The notes under the pieces were generated by a model that saw only the letters and a list, made by a program, of their open reading frames with translations, ran no database searches and was not told where the DNA came from. DNA of 57,878 bases from Spirochaetales bacterium. GTDB taxonomy: Bacteria; Spirochaetota; Spirochaetia; SZUA-6; DRHE01. Below, piece by piece: positions 1 through 8,899 of this stretch. Each line of letters begins with the position of its first letter. Within the stretch, counting starts at the first letter, position 1. Where the stretch lies: assembly GCA_030615505.1 (NCBI GenBank), contig JAUWZD010000013.1:1-57878 (forward strand), given 5' to 3'. The translations under genes were made by a program, and so were the position numbers.

Positions 1-374
1 GCAGAGTCACGTCCAGATGAGCTTACGGATAATACTGTAAAATGACGCCCGAAAAGTGGATGGGTTGGGTCTGTAACCTCGATTTCTGCTACATCGCGTA
101 CTTGTGGGTTATGGAATGGGGTATTAAGATCATAACTCGTATGGTAAGGTAGATCATCATCCCCAACGTCGATTGGCCCTTCAGCCTTACCATTCTCGTG
201 TCGGGCAATAACCTCGCACAAGAATGCATGCCCCATGCTTAGTACGTATCTGAAAAGATCATTCTCAACACTGTATAGATCTTTCTTCAAAGCCGTTCCA
301 GATACATACTCGTAAATCTCCTGTAAGATTTTTCGTTGCTTGACGTGCAACACCTCAACGTCATACATTTCCAT
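1..374 (-). CDS. Partial transposon-related protein, ISKra4-like N-terminus joined to a DUF5372-like segment
   Basis: An open minus-strand frame starts at an ATG at 374 (preceded by a GGGAGGGG stretch) and runs off the left edge with no stop, about 124 codons. The first 65 residues (MEMYDVEVLHVKQRK, then an ENDLFRYVLSMGHAFL-type helix) resemble the N-terminus of ISKra4-family transposases. The last 25 visible residues contain VTDPTHPLFGRHFTVLS, the signature of the small DUF5372 proteins found beside some transposases. The two segments are in one frame, which suggests either a natural fusion or a joined remnant. The family match is by eye, and the C-terminal end is outside the window. Confidence 0.5.
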   Translation of the reverse strand, partial: MEMYDVEVLHVKQRKILQEIYEYVSGTALKKDLYSVENDLFRYVLSMGHAFLCEVIARHENGKAEGPIDVGDDDLPYHTSYDLNTPFHNPQVRDVAEIEVTDPTHPLFGRHFTVLSVSSSGRDS

Positions 375-712
375 AGCTGGCCCCTCCCAGTGCGCAAATG
401 TTGTTGGTTTTATATGATGTTTGAACACTTTGGGGCCAGTTTCAATGTGCTCGTTGTCGATAATTCCCCTCTATATAAATACTTAGTTATCAACCGAAAT
501 TAGCCACGCTCAAATTGAAAATGAGAGCATGTTGGAATATGAGGAAGAAAAATTATCTCGAGGTAGATTTTTGCTTCAGTTTGTCGCCATCCTTGAGAAT
601 CTTTGAATTCTTACGTTACGTTCTTACTTTACTGTATTTAAATGGACAATCTTAACCTGCTACAGTAATATAGCTTTCTACTGAATTGTAATCTTGAAAG
701 AGAAAGGAAAAT
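375..712. other. Intergenic, AT-rich, no gene seen
   Basis: No reading frame with a start, ribosome site and coding character is visible on either strand in these 338 bases. The stretch is AT-rich and separates the transposon-related frame from two small plus-strand genes, so it may be the edge of an insertion. I see no terminal inverted repeats that would prove one. Confidence 0.5.
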
Positions 713-853
713 ATGGGGGTTATTTCTATCAAGTTAAAAAATAGGTTTTCACAAATTAAAAAGCAAAAAATTATACAAATCGATGATATTTATAAAGCTC
801 ATAAGAAAAGTGAAGAAGATATTAAAACCATAAAAACCCCAGATCAATTTTAA
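713..853 (+). CDS. Small hypothetical protein, 46 aa
   Basis: A 46-codon frame begins MGVISIKLKNRF and ends DIKTIKTPDQF with a TAA at 851-853. It has a good ribosome site (AGAAAGGA) just upstream and stops 6 bases before the next gene, so the two may be co-transcribed. The product is strongly basic in the first half (lysine-rich) and acidic later, with no membrane segment or recognised motif. I do not recognise the family. Function unknown. Confidence 0.45.
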   Translation: MGVISIKLKNRFSQIKKQKIIQIDDIYKAHKKSEEDIKTIKTPDQF

Positions 854-859
854 GAAGAG

Positions 860-1492
860 ATGCACCCCTCTCATGCTATCTATGTTTCAACACAAAATCT
901 AGTTTCATATTTAGCAGAAAATCTATCGCTATTACATGAATTAGAGGAATATCATAATATTGCTGGTCAAGCTGAAGATGAGTACATGCCAGGGTATCCG
1001 CCAATGAGTCCCCTTACAACTTCCTATTTTACTCACTGGGCTTTTTTTGATCTTAGGTTTGGCAAAGATCGAGAAACCATAGGTACATCTTTATTGGATA
1101 TAGGTTCTGAAATTGGAATTCATAAAGGCTATATAGAGCTAATCAGATTATTACAGAAATCTCGAATAGGCCTCTACTCGCACCAAGGCTTAGAAGGCAA
1201 GAGTGTACTTCTTTATGAGATTTTTACAAAAAGGCAATATAGATGCCATGTAGGTTCAGGATATACGGGAAGAAAAAATGAAATATGGTTTGTTAGAGTC
1301 ACTCCTCCTCCATTTGGATTAGATGACACAAATATTGTTATTATGACTCCGTATATCATGATCGAAACTTTAAAAGAGGATTGGGAGGACTATTTCAATA
1401 GTTTGCCACGAATTGGAATTGATCCTCCCTTCTTTGTAATAATCTGCAGAAGTTCTCCGTCGGAAGCTTCATCCCATTTGATTATACCCTGA
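860..1492 (+). CDS. Hypothetical protein, 210 aa, C-terminus possibly degraded
   Basis: The first 180 residues look like a real globular protein: a YPPMSPLTTSYFTHWAFFD stretch, an LRFG motif, then a central module with RIGLYSHQGLEG and a CHVGSGYTGR / WFVRVTPPPFG segment and a predicted short beta-strand IVIMTPYIMI. I have a faint memory of proteobacterial hypothetical proteins with the same order, which continue with an extra helical C-terminal domain. Here the tail after DYFNSLPRIGIDPPFF becomes low-complexity (CRSSPSEASSHLIIP), which would fit a frameshifted end. No function can be assigned. The start ATG follows AAGAAGAG closely. Confidence 0.5.
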   Translation: MHPSHAIYVSTQNLVSYLAENLSLLHELEEYHNIAGQAEDEYMPGYPPMSPLTTSYFTHWAFFDLRFGKDRETIGTSLLDIGSEIGIHKGYIELIRLLQKSRIGLYSHQGLEGKSVLLYEIFTKRQYRCHVGSGYTGRKNEIWFVRVTPPPFGLDDTNIVIMTPYIMIETLKEDWEDYFNSLPRIGIDPPFFVIICRSSPSEASSHLIIP

Positions 1493-1701
1493 ATATTCTC
1501 ATATTCATCATCAACCATGTCATCGTTTATAGTTTAAGTTTGTAATAATTTGCCGGATTGTAGTAGGTAATCCTGTCATTTTAAGGGATCCCACCTCGTA
1601 CCCGTCCAATTGGATATGCGACCATCTAAGACGGTGATCATCTTGGAATTAAAGATAATCTGGCAAAACTACTTCAGATAAATCGCCCCGTTATAGTGGC
1701 C

Positions 1702-1730
1702 TTGAAATCAACCTGGAAATATCTGATAAT
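1702..1730 (+). promoter_or_regulatory. Candidate sigma70 promoter for the MoxR-type operon
   Basis: TTGAAA (1702-1707), a 17-base spacer, then GATAAT (1725-1730). It lies 23 bases upstream of the ATG at 1754, which has its own TAGGAG ribosome site. It is the only good promoter-like match in front of the operon. By eye only. Confidence 0.45.
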
Positions 1731-1753
1731 CTATAAAGTCTAGGAGCATTACG

Positions 1754-2548
1754 ATGCCTGAGCTAAATCAAGACGCCGAGAGTCCGTACATACTCAAGTT
1801 TGAATCGATGAGCTTCGGTATGATCCTGGATAGGGCGATTCACCTCTATGTTAAAAATATCGGTTTATTGGTCGGGATCATGGTTATCCCGCAAGCACTG
1901 ATCTATCTAAACAGCCTGTTGTTCGGCGAAAGTATGACCAGTTTTTCCGGCCTTGGTATCTTATTGTACTTTCCCGTTTTCATGCTCCTCTATCTGCTGA
2001 TCTTCGGAATCAGCAGCGGCGCCGTTACCGTAGCGGTCAGCAGCAGATACCTGGTCAAGGAGATAACAATAATCCGGGCCTATAAAGCCGCGTTTCGGAA
2101 GATAGGCACACTGATGGGAGCCTGGATCGTGGCCTGGATTTTTATTTTTTTAGGCTGTTTGGTCATCATCCCCGGGATTATGCTGATGATATCGTACAGC
2201 CTGATAACGCCCGCCGTAATGCTGGAGAGCCTGTCGGCCTCGCAGAGTCGTAAACGATCCAGGGAGCTTATAAAGGGATACCGTTGGCAGATCATTGGAT
2301 TATTCCTGCTTTATTTTATTCTCTATTTTGCCCTCTACTATGGATTGATCTTTCTGGTTAGCTTATTTACAGAGGCTGTAGAAAATTTCTTCTCCAACAC
2401 GTATATACACCAATTGATCAGTTGCGCAATGCAGATCGTTTCTGCACCGTTTCCGGCGATTATCATTATTCTAATCTATTACAATCAGCGCATTCGAAAA
2501 GAAGGCTTTGACCTTGTTCTTTTGGCTGAGGCCCTGGCTGAGGAATGA
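1754..2548 (+). CDS. Polytopic membrane protein, first gene of MoxR-type operon
   Basis: This is a 264-aa integral membrane protein with about six hydrophobic helices (around residues 33-60, 68-98, 116-150, 178-208 and 220-245). It ends in a charged tail, RIRKEGFDLVLLAEALAEE, typical of the glycerophosphodiester phosphodiesterase membrane-domain-like proteins that precede DUF4129 and DUF4350 genes. The stop overlaps the next start (ATGA at 2545-2548), so translation is coupled to the DUF4129 gene. In comparable operons the role is unknown but linked to the cell envelope. A TAGGAG ribosome site fixes the start at 1754. Confidence 0.75.
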   Translation: MPELNQDAESPYILKFESMSFGMILDRAIHLYVKNIGLLVGIMVIPQALIYLNSLLFGESMTSFSGLGILLYFPVFMLLYLLIFGISSGAVTVAVSSRYLVKEITIIRAYKAAFRKIGTLMGAWIVAWIFIFLGCLVIIPGIMLMISYSLITPAVMLESLSASQSRKRSRELIKGYRWQIIGLFLLYFILYFALYYGLIFLVSLFTEAVENFFSNTYIHQLISCAMQIVSAPFPAIIIILIYYNQRIRKEGFDLVLLAEALAEE

Positions 2549-3183
2549 ACGGAGGAAATTTTAAAATTCCACCGCCTCAGGAGATACAGCGAGTTACCGA
2601 GGAGGTTTTAAGTCGTCCTGAGTTTAATCAGCTCAGAGCTGCATCGGAACAAAAGGAAAGCTGGCTGGATCGATTCTTTGACTGGTTGGGCTCGCTGCGG
2701 CTCTTCGAGTCTGGACCCGTCGGCGCGTTCATAATTAAGCTCCTGATCACCGCGTTGCTTGTGGCTTTAGTCCTCTATCTCGTCCGGCTCTTGTTAACCG
2801 AGCCTCTCCGGCTTAAGCGTACTATTATAAAAGATAGTGTTAAAGCTTCGTCCGTCCAGGAACAATCGCCTTCCGGCAAAGACACGGGCAGCTCACTTCG
2901 CCAGGCGGAACAGGCACTGAATAGTGGAGACATTCGTTCGGCGATTAGGATCCTGTATCGAACCTTTATTAAGCTGCTTTCACAAAAAAGTTTCCTCAAA
3001 TTGGAACGCTGGAAAACGAACCTGGCCTATTTAAAGGAATGCCCAAAGGATATCAAGCAGTACTCCTTATTACGAGAGATCACGCTTGCTTATAACAACA
3101 TTGTGTATGCGCATCATCCGTATGAGAAGAAGAAAATAGCTCAGTTGCTCTCAGAACTAAAGATTTACGGCAAACAAGGATGA
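2545..3183 (+). CDS. DUF4129 domain protein
   Basis: A 212-aa protein with an amphipathic N-terminus, one clear transmembrane helix near residues 60-85 (IIKLLITALLVALVLYLVRLLL), a charged linker and a C-terminal helical DUF4129 domain beginning about residue 120 (AEQALNSGDIRSAIRILYRTF). DUF4129 proteins accompany MoxR, DUF58 and DUF4350 proteins and are sometimes transglutaminase-linked; here no transglutaminase domain is present. The gene overlaps its neighbours by 4 bases at both ends, a sign of translational coupling within one transcript. Confidence 0.8.
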   Translation: MNGGNFKIPPPQEIQRVTEEVLSRPEFNQLRAASEQKESWLDRFFDWLGSLRLFESGPVGAFIIKLLITALLVALVLYLVRLLLTEPLRLKRTIIKDSVKASSVQEQSPSGKDTGSSLRQAEQALNSGDIRSAIRILYRTFIKLLSQKSFLKLERWKTNLAYLKECPKDIKQYSLLREITLAYNNIVYAHHPYEKKKIAQLLSELKIYGKQG

Positions 3184-4403
3184 CCAGAGTACAGAAGCAG
3201 AATTTCGTGATCACCACCTTAGCGATTCTTATTTTTATCTTGCTGTTCATCTATTTAAACCCTGCAAAACCGTCTAAAAGCTTTTTTTACGAAAAGACCT
3301 CAACGTTTTACACGGATGAAAGTGGGACCAGGGCAATCTTTTTAGTCCTGAAGGCTTTTCTCCCGTCTGTTAAGCGCTGGATGAAATCCCTGGAAGTCTT
3401 ACCACCACCGGAGATGTACAATCCAAGTAGCCTTCTGATTATGGGGCCGAGCCTTGGGATCAAAGCAGCCGAAGCGGATTCCCTGGACAATTGGGTGAGA
3501 AGAGGTGGGCAGCTAATAATCGCCAGCCAGGACTCATGGTCCTGTATGCCCGGTGAGGATTCAGTTGAAGAAGAAACTACGTCGGCCGAAGGATCTTTCC
3601 GGCCGGTGGGCTACCTCTGTCGTCACGGTTTTTCATTTATTGCCAGAGAGGAGGAACTGGAGGAATACTCCGATGCGACCGGCAAGCTGCTTCTTAAAGG
3701 AAACGCCCTTCACAAGGGCGATTTTAAAGCCTTGTTCAATGGGAAGGCCGGCATAAAGGGTGGTGAAAAATGCCTCGGACTGGGACGAATCATCGTCATT
3801 ACCGATAAACTGGTCTGGTCAAACCAACGCTTGTCGCAGAGCCGGAACGGAGCATGGTTGGTCTCGACTGTCCTCTCCTGGGGAAACGGTCGCCTTCTTA
3901 TTGATGAGTTCCATCATGGTTTTCAGAAGACCAGGGGGGCTTTTTCCCTCATGCTCCATTTCTTTACGTCTTACTGGGGCTTTGCCTTTCTTCAATTAGC
4001 GGCGGCCGGGCTTCTTTTAATCTTTATCCGAGCTAAACGGTTCGGGAACGTTGTTGAGCTACTCCAGGAGAGTAGGAGAAATCCTCTAGGGCAAATAGAG
4101 TCGTTAGGAGCTTTATTGGAAGCGGCCAGGGCAAAAAACTTCGCTGTAAGAACCATTCATCAGCTTCTGCTCAAACGCCTCTGGCAGTCTCGATACGGCG
4201 CAATCCAGGCGAAGGGGCAGTCGAGCATTGAAAAAGCGGTCCTGAACCTTCGGTCATCGGCTACAGATATCTCTCATTACCTTTCCCTTGTACAACGCAT
4301 CGAAAAAGGAGGCTCCCTCAAGGAGGAGGAATTCATACAAGCCGCGTGCTGGTCCGGGAAAATTGCAAAGGAGTACCGTTATGCAAGAAAGAGATTTAAT
4401 TAA
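3180..4403 (+). CDS. DUF4350 domain membrane protein
   Basis: A 407-aa protein. An N-terminal membrane helix (residues 10-27) is followed by an extracytoplasmic DUF4350 domain (about 30-240; TSTFYTDESGTRAIFLVL and a DNWVRRGGQLIIAS strand-turn, then LLIDEFHHGF), a second membrane helix (about 260-282, FAFLQLAAAGLLLIFI), and a helical C-terminal tail on the cytoplasmic side. DUF4350 looks like a GATase1-like fold without the catalytic cysteine and is a regular member of the MoxR/DUF58 operon. It probably forms part of an envelope complex loaded or opened by MoxR; that role is inferred from context. Confidence 0.8.
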   Translation: MTRVQKQNFVITTLAILIFILLFIYLNPAKPSKSFFYEKTSTFYTDESGTRAIFLVLKAFLPSVKRWMKSLEVLPPPEMYNPSSLLIMGPSLGIKAAEADSLDNWVRRGGQLIIASQDSWSCMPGEDSVEEETTSAEGSFRPVGYLCRHGFSFIAREEELEEYSDATGKLLLKGNALHKGDFKALFNGKAGIKGGEKCLGLGRIIVITDKLVWSNQRLSQSRNGAWLVSTVLSWGNGRLLIDEFHHGFQKTRGAFSLMLHFFTSYWGFAFLQLAAAGLLLIFIRAKRFGNVVELLQESRRNPLGQIESLGALLEAARAKNFAVRTIHQLLLKRLWQSRYGAIQAKGQSSIEKAVLNLRSSATDISHYLSLVQRIEKGGSLKEEEFIQAACWSGKIAKEYRYARKRFN

Positions 4404-5346
4404 GGCTTTAGGTGTTGCTACCACCATAAAGGAGGAATTGAGCAAGGTTGTCATCGGTCAAGCAGAGATGATAGAGGAGCTTCTGACGGCATTTATCGCA
4501 GGGGGTCATGTCTTACTTGAAGGCGTCCCTGGCCTGGCAAAAACCCTGGTTGTACGCTGTCTCGCATCTGCACTGGATCTATCATACTCACGGATCCAAT
4601 TTACCCCTGATCTCATGCCGGCAGATGTTACGGGCGTGAATGTCTTTGATAGTCAAAAGATGGAGTTTGTCTTTCGCCAGGGCCCAATTTTCGCAGATAT
4701 TGTCCTGGGCGATGAAATCAACCGGGCACCGGCAAAAACCCAATCGGCCCTTTTGGAGGCCATGCAGGAGAAGCAGGTCACGATTGACGGAAGCAGTTAC
4801 CAGCTTTCGAAATTATTCATGGTTGTGGGCACGCAGAATCCTATCGAATACGAAGGAACCTACCCCCTTCCTGAAGCCCAGCTCGATCGCTTTATCATGA
4901 AAATCCTGATCGATTATCCCCACAAAGACAATGAGCTGAGTATGCTTAAGAGCATGAATACGATCGGAGAGAAAGCCCATGCGCCTTATCATTTGATCGA
5001 AAAGAAGGTCAGCTCGGAGCAAATACGCACCTTACGCCGGCTGGTTCACGAGATTGAGACGGATCTGAGTGTATTGAACTATATTATCGAAATCGTACGG
5101 CAATCCCGCTCCTTTCCCAGCATGAGTTTTGGAGCCAGCCCAAGGGCAGCGGTGATGATGCTCCACGCCGCAAAGGCTCTTTCCTTACTGCGGGGTAACC
5201 CCTATGTCCGGCCGGACGAGGTCCAGGCGGTTGCCTTTCCGACTCTAAGGCACCGCCTGTGCTTGACGCCGGAGGCTCAAATCGAAGGACTTACTTCCGA
5301 CGATTGTATCGATAATCTTTTAAAGCAGGTACCGGTTCCCAGATAA
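4381..5346 (+). CDS. moxR: MoxR-family AAA+ ATPase
   Basis: A 321-aa MoxR ATPase. I place the start at ATG 4381, with AAAGGAG at 4367-4373, rather than at the upstream in-frame codons that lie within the previous gene. Walker A is GVPGLAKT (about residue 47-54), Walker B is IVLGDEINRAP, and the GTQNPIEYEGTYPLPEAQLDRF sensor region is intact. The C-terminal lid ends FPTLRHRL. MoxR proteins act as chaperone-like ATPases that mature or insert cofactors into partner proteins, often those with a von Willebrand A domain; the adjacent DUF58 protein is the expected partner. The gene overlaps the previous gene by 23 bases. Confidence 0.95.
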   Translation: MQERDLIKALGVATTIKEELSKVVIGQAEMIEELLTAFIAGGHVLLEGVPGLAKTLVVRCLASALDLSYSRIQFTPDLMPADVTGVNVFDSQKMEFVFRQGPIFADIVLGDEINRAPAKTQSALLEAMQEKQVTIDGSSYQLSKLFMVVGTQNPIEYEGTYPLPEAQLDRFIMKILIDYPHKDNELSMLKSMNTIGEKAHAPYHLIEKKVSSEQIRTLRRLVHEIETDLSVLNYIIEIVRQSRSFPSMSFGASPRAAVMMLHAAKALSLLRGNPYVRPDEVQAVAFPTLRHRLCLTPEAQIEGLTSDDCIDNLLKQVPVPR

Positions 5347-5348
5347 GG

Positions 5349-6659
5349 ATGTTACCCACCAATCGACTAATCATATTGTTGGCCGTCGCTTCCCCCTTTT
5401 GGTTCCTGGTCGCAATACTGCCGGGAACCTGGGTGATTCCACTCATTTTTCTACTGATTCTCCTTTTCTTAAGCTTTTGGAATTACAGCCAAACCCCGGG
5501 CCCTAAACATCTTTCTATCAGCCGTTCGCTTCCCACTCGCTTTTCATTAGATTCAGAGCAAAACGTTATTCTATCAATCACGAATCACTCCTGTCAGAGG
5601 GTCCTCATGGAGGTGCGGGATGACCTTCCCGGCTCTCTCACTCTTTTATCCCGATTCGAGCCCTTCGTATTGAATCCCGGCAGCACAGTGGAGGTCCGCT
5701 ACCGGGTTAAGCCGGTCAATAGAGGGCATACTCACTTTCGTACCGTACACTGTCGCCTTCGGCAGGGCTTAAGTCTCGTACAGCGTCAATTTTCGGTTAG
5801 GACTGAGTCGCAGGGAAAAGTGTACCCCCGCTTTTTGGGAGTGGACAAATACGACCTCCTGGCCCTGATTGACCAGCGTGAAGAGGGATTAAAAGCCCCA
5901 AGGATGGTAAGGGGACAGGGCTCGGATTTCGAGAGTCTTCGTCCTTATCTACCTGGCGAAGACCTTCGCCACATCGATTGGAAAATATCGGCAAAGCGGG
6001 GCTCCTTGATCAGCCGCAACCTTCAGGTCGAAAAGGGTCAGCAACTCACCATCCTTATCGATGCCGGACGCTTCATGCTGGAGCAAATCGGAGAACGCTC
6101 CCGTTTCGAGCACGCCCTGAACGCGGCCGTGATGCTCAGTTATGTCGCTCAGAAAAGGGGGGATTCCGTATCGTTGGTTTGCTTTTCCAACCGGATCGAA
6201 TCGTTTTTACTCCCGATTAAAGGACAGCTCATTATGCCGCGGGTTCTGGAAACCCTATTCGACGTTCAGCCGCGAAACGTAGAGTCAGATTACTGGCATG
6301 TCTTTGCCCGGGTACTCTCCCGATTGAAGAAGCGGAGCCTCATTGTCCTGATAAGCGAAGTACTTGATCGTGCCGGCAGCTCCGGTTTAGTCAATAATTT
6401 GATCCGAACGGTACGCAAACATTTGATCCTCTGTGTAGTGTTGGTCGAAGAAAAAATCTATGCTGCTGCAGACCAGGTACCTTCAGATTTACATCAAAGC
6501 TACCTGAAAGCCGCGGCCAGCCATGTAATCCTGGAACGCTACATGGCTTTGGATGATATGCGCTCTAAAGGCATTATGGTGCTGGAAACCACGCCGGAGC
6601 ATTTCAGTATTCAACTAATTCGCAGATACCTGGAGATTAGAAAGACGGACTTATTGTAA
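5349..6659 (+). CDS. DUF58 domain protein, putative MoxR partner
   Basis: A 436-aa protein with two N-terminal membrane helices (about residues 7-45), a beta-rich segment, and the DUF58 signature LRPYLPGEDLRHIDWKISAK at about residue 200, followed by a von Willebrand A-like Rossmann half (LTILIDAGRFM, then SLVCFSNRI). The metal-site motif DxSxS is replaced by DAGRF, so a classical MIDAS is absent, as in many DUF58 proteins. It starts 2 bases after moxR stops. The pair MoxR-DUF58 is one of the most conserved neighbourhoods in bacteria, but its substrate here is unknown. Confidence 0.9.
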   Translation: MLPTNRLIILLAVASPFWFLVAILPGTWVIPLIFLLILLFLSFWNYSQTPGPKHLSISRSLPTRFSLDSEQNVILSITNHSCQRVLMEVRDDLPGSLTLLSRFEPFVLNPGSTVEVRYRVKPVNRGHTHFRTVHCRLRQGLSLVQRQFSVRTESQGKVYPRFLGVDKYDLLALIDQREEGLKAPRMVRGQGSDFESLRPYLPGEDLRHIDWKISAKRGSLISRNLQVEKGQQLTILIDAGRFMLEQIGERSRFEHALNAAVMLSYVAQKRGDSVSLVCFSNRIESFLLPIKGQLIMPRVLETLFDVQPRNVESDYWHVFARVLSRLKKRSLIVLISEVLDRAGSSGLVNNLIRTVRKHLILCVVLVEEKIYAAADQVPSDLHQSYLKAAASHVILERYMALDDMRSKGIMVLETTPEHFSIQLIRRYLEIRKTDLL

Positions 6660-6660
6660 T

Positions 6661-8451
6661 ATGGAAGAACAAATAAAGATCGCCACGCCGGAGAATGTGG
6701 AACTAAATTTTGAGCTGGCAGGCCTCGGTTCCCGGTTTCTGGCTCTCTTAGTGGACACGATTATCTGGTTTCTTATAATGCTCCTTCTTTTATTTCTGTT
6801 CTCTTTCTCACTGGCGGGAAACTTCAGTTCCCTGGAAGCCTGGGAAACGGCCCTTTTTCTTTTTCTACTATTCCTCATTCGATGGGGATACTACATTTTT
6901 TTTGAAACCTACTTAAGAGGGCAAACTCCCGGAAAGAGGCTGCTGGGAATCCGGGTTGTGCGAGATAACGGTCTGCCGCTTAGCCTTTACCATTCCCTCA
7001 TCCGGAACCTGCTGCGGGTTGCGGATATGCTGCCCCCACCAATTTATATTTTAGGCGGCATGAGTGTCATCTTAAGTAAAAAGGGGCAACGTCTCGGTGA
7101 TATAGCCGCTGGAACCCTGGTGGTCCGGGAACGGTTTGGACCGGCGAAAGAGAAAAGCGCCGGCCTTGACTACGGCGCCAATTGGGTTACGAAGCTTGAG
7201 CGGGGACAATCGAAGTATATGCTTGTTTTGCCCAAAGGAAAGATCAACATCCGGCAAATTGCCTTGATCGAGGAGTACTTCAAAAGAAGACTCAGTTTGA
7301 AAGAAGAACAGCGGGATAAACTGGTCTGGCAGATCGCGCAGCCCATTTTGAAGCTCTTCGATCAGCGAGCAGATGACTGGGTGAACGCACCGGATCGCCT
7401 TAAGCGATGCGAAAAACTCTTGCAGGAAGTACTGACTCTGGCCAGGCAGTCCGCTGAGAGCGGTGCTGCCTACGAGCCAGTCGATCAGGATGTGCAGAAA
7501 AAGGCACACACCTGGAGTACTTTCACCGCCAGGATAAAAAAATTGCTCCGCACAGGAAAAAGAGGGCTAAAGAAGCTATCCTCCGCAGACATGAAGAGCC
7601 TCTTAGTAGATTACCGCCGCATTACAACCGATCTGGCCAGAGCTCAATCCATGAAGGCCGATCAAAGGACCTTAACGAAGCTCAATCGCATGGCTATTGG
7701 CGGTCACAATGTCCTTTACGGATACGTAAGAACCGGACTGCGATTTCAGAAGCTCAAGTGGTTCGGACTGTTTGCTCAGGTATTTCGAAATAATATCTGG
7801 GCGGTTTACTTTTCAGCCTTCTTGTTTTTCTGCGCCGCTGTGGTTAGCTGCATGGCCGTGCGCTGGAATCCGGAACTGGCTTATGAATTGGTCGGACCCG
7901 ATTTCTACGAGTTCGAACCGGCAAGTGAGGAAAAATTGCACGATATTCCCAAGCTTGTACGACCTATAGCCGCCTCTTCTATTTTGACCAATAACCTGCA
8001 AGTGATTATTCTTGCCTTTGCCTTTGGGCTCACCGCCGGTTTAGGGACGATATATCTACTTATCTATAACGGAGTCCATCTGGGTTCGGTAATCGGCTGG
8101 ATGAGCTGGAACGGAAATATTCGTGCTCTCTTGGGGTGGGTGATGCCCCATGGCGCCACTGAAATCTCAGCGATTATCATAGCCGGAGCGGCCGGGTTTC
8201 TCCTGGCTCGAGGCATCCTCATTCCAGGCCGATTGAAGCGATCGGCAGCCCTTAAAATGATGGCCAAAAAAGCCCTTGTCCTGGAGCTCGGTTGTATGGC
8301 CATGCTGGTGGTGGCCGGTCTGATTGAGGGTTTTGTCTCTCCCAGTGGAATCGGCTATGAATTGCGGATCCTTATCCTGGCAGTAAGTATCCTGCTTTGG
8401 GTTTTATACTTCTACGCTGCAGGTAAAAGCGAGTCTTTTTCAAAGGCGTAG
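6661..8451 (+). CDS. RDD domain fused to SpoIIM (stage II sporulation M) domain
   Basis: A 596-aa two-part membrane protein. Residues about 15-155 form an RDD domain (LGSRFLALLVDTIIWFLIM, a second helix, and GQTPGKRLLGIRVV). A soluble, charged linker of about 220 residues follows. Residues about 380-590 form a SpoIIM-type domain with five helices (GTIYLLIYNGVHLGSVIGWM; GWVMPHGATEISAIIIAGAA). In most genomes RDD and SpoIIM are separate neighbouring genes in MoxR operons; here they are one protein. There is no sporulation gene set in view, and the SpoIIM domain is widespread in non-sporeformers. It is the last gene of the operon. Confidence 0.85.
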   Translation: MEEQIKIATPENVELNFELAGLGSRFLALLVDTIIWFLIMLLLLFLFSFSLAGNFSSLEAWETALFLFLLFLIRWGYYIFFETYLRGQTPGKRLLGIRVVRDNGLPLSLYHSLIRNLLRVADMLPPPIYILGGMSVILSKKGQRLGDIAAGTLVVRERFGPAKEKSAGLDYGANWVTKLERGQSKYMLVLPKGKINIRQIALIEEYFKRRLSLKEEQRDKLVWQIAQPILKLFDQRADDWVNAPDRLKRCEKLLQEVLTLARQSAESGAAYEPVDQDVQKKAHTWSTFTARIKKLLRTGKRGLKKLSSADMKSLLVDYRRITTDLARAQSMKADQRTLTKLNRMAIGGHNVLYGYVRTGLRFQKLKWFGLFAQVFRNNIWAVYFSAFLFFCAAVVSCMAVRWNPELAYELVGPDFYEFEPASEEKLHDIPKLVRPIAASSILTNNLQVIILAFAFGLTAGLGTIYLLIYNGVHLGSVIGWMSWNGNIRALLGWVMPHGATEISAIIIAGAAGFLLARGILIPGRLKRSAALKMMAKKALVLELGCMAMLVVAGLIEGFVSPSGIGYELRILILAVSILLWVLYFYAAGKSESFSKA

Positions 8452-8580
8452 GTCGCAGCCATATAACGTACAACGAGATAGACCGCTCCTGGGGAAAAGG
8501 CAAAGTAGATGTTTAAAATATTTACCTTAATTCTTATATCCTATATATTATCTTAATATTATCTTTTGAGGAGGACCTAA

Positions 8581-8871
8581 GTGAAACCGGAAGACAGATC
8601 AAAAATACAATCATTCATCAGTGATCTTCAGGGCCTAAAATCACGGGACCCGGAGGAATCGAAGTTCAAAGATTGGAAAGAAAAGGTGGAAAAGAAGCTT
8701 GAAGATGTGTTTAGCAAAAATTCGGATCCTATAATTCGTTTTAAGAGAATTAAATTTTTTAATTTTACAAGGGCCGGCAAACCGAAGGATGCCCCTTTAA
8801 GTGAAAGTGAACGCCGGGACTATGTTCAGGGGCTTGATGACGCTAGGAAACTGCTTCAGGGGTTCATTTAA
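8581..8871 (+). CDS. Small hypothetical protein, 96 aa
   Basis: The frame starts with GTG at 8581, placed by a strong GAGGAGG ribosome site six bases upstream. The product is highly charged and helical, with SKFKDWKEKVEKKLEDVF followed by IRFKRIKFFNFTRAGKPKD and a C-terminal helix ending LLQGFI. The first half resembles the N-terminal helical module of some HEPN/TIGR02391-type proteins, but the catalytic part is missing. It sits 28 bases upstream of the carbamoyltransferase gene and may be co-transcribed. I cannot assign a function. Confidence 0.6.
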   Translation: MKPEDRSKIQSFISDLQGLKSRDPEESKFKDWKEKVEKKLEDVFSKNSDPIIRFKRIKFFNFTRAGKPKDAPLSESERRDYVQGLDDARKLLQGFI

Positions 8872-8899
8872 GTATATTAATATTATAGGAGATATAGCC

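Noticed and set aside
4288..4380. Extended N-terminus of MoxR
   Set aside because: It overlaps the DUF4350 gene, lacks a ribosome site, and the ATG at 4381 has an AAAGGAG at the right distance.
8801..8899. Extended N-terminus of the ATCase-like protein
   Set aside because: It overlaps the 96-aa gene and is unlike transcarbamylases; the ATG at 8900 has a good ribosome site.
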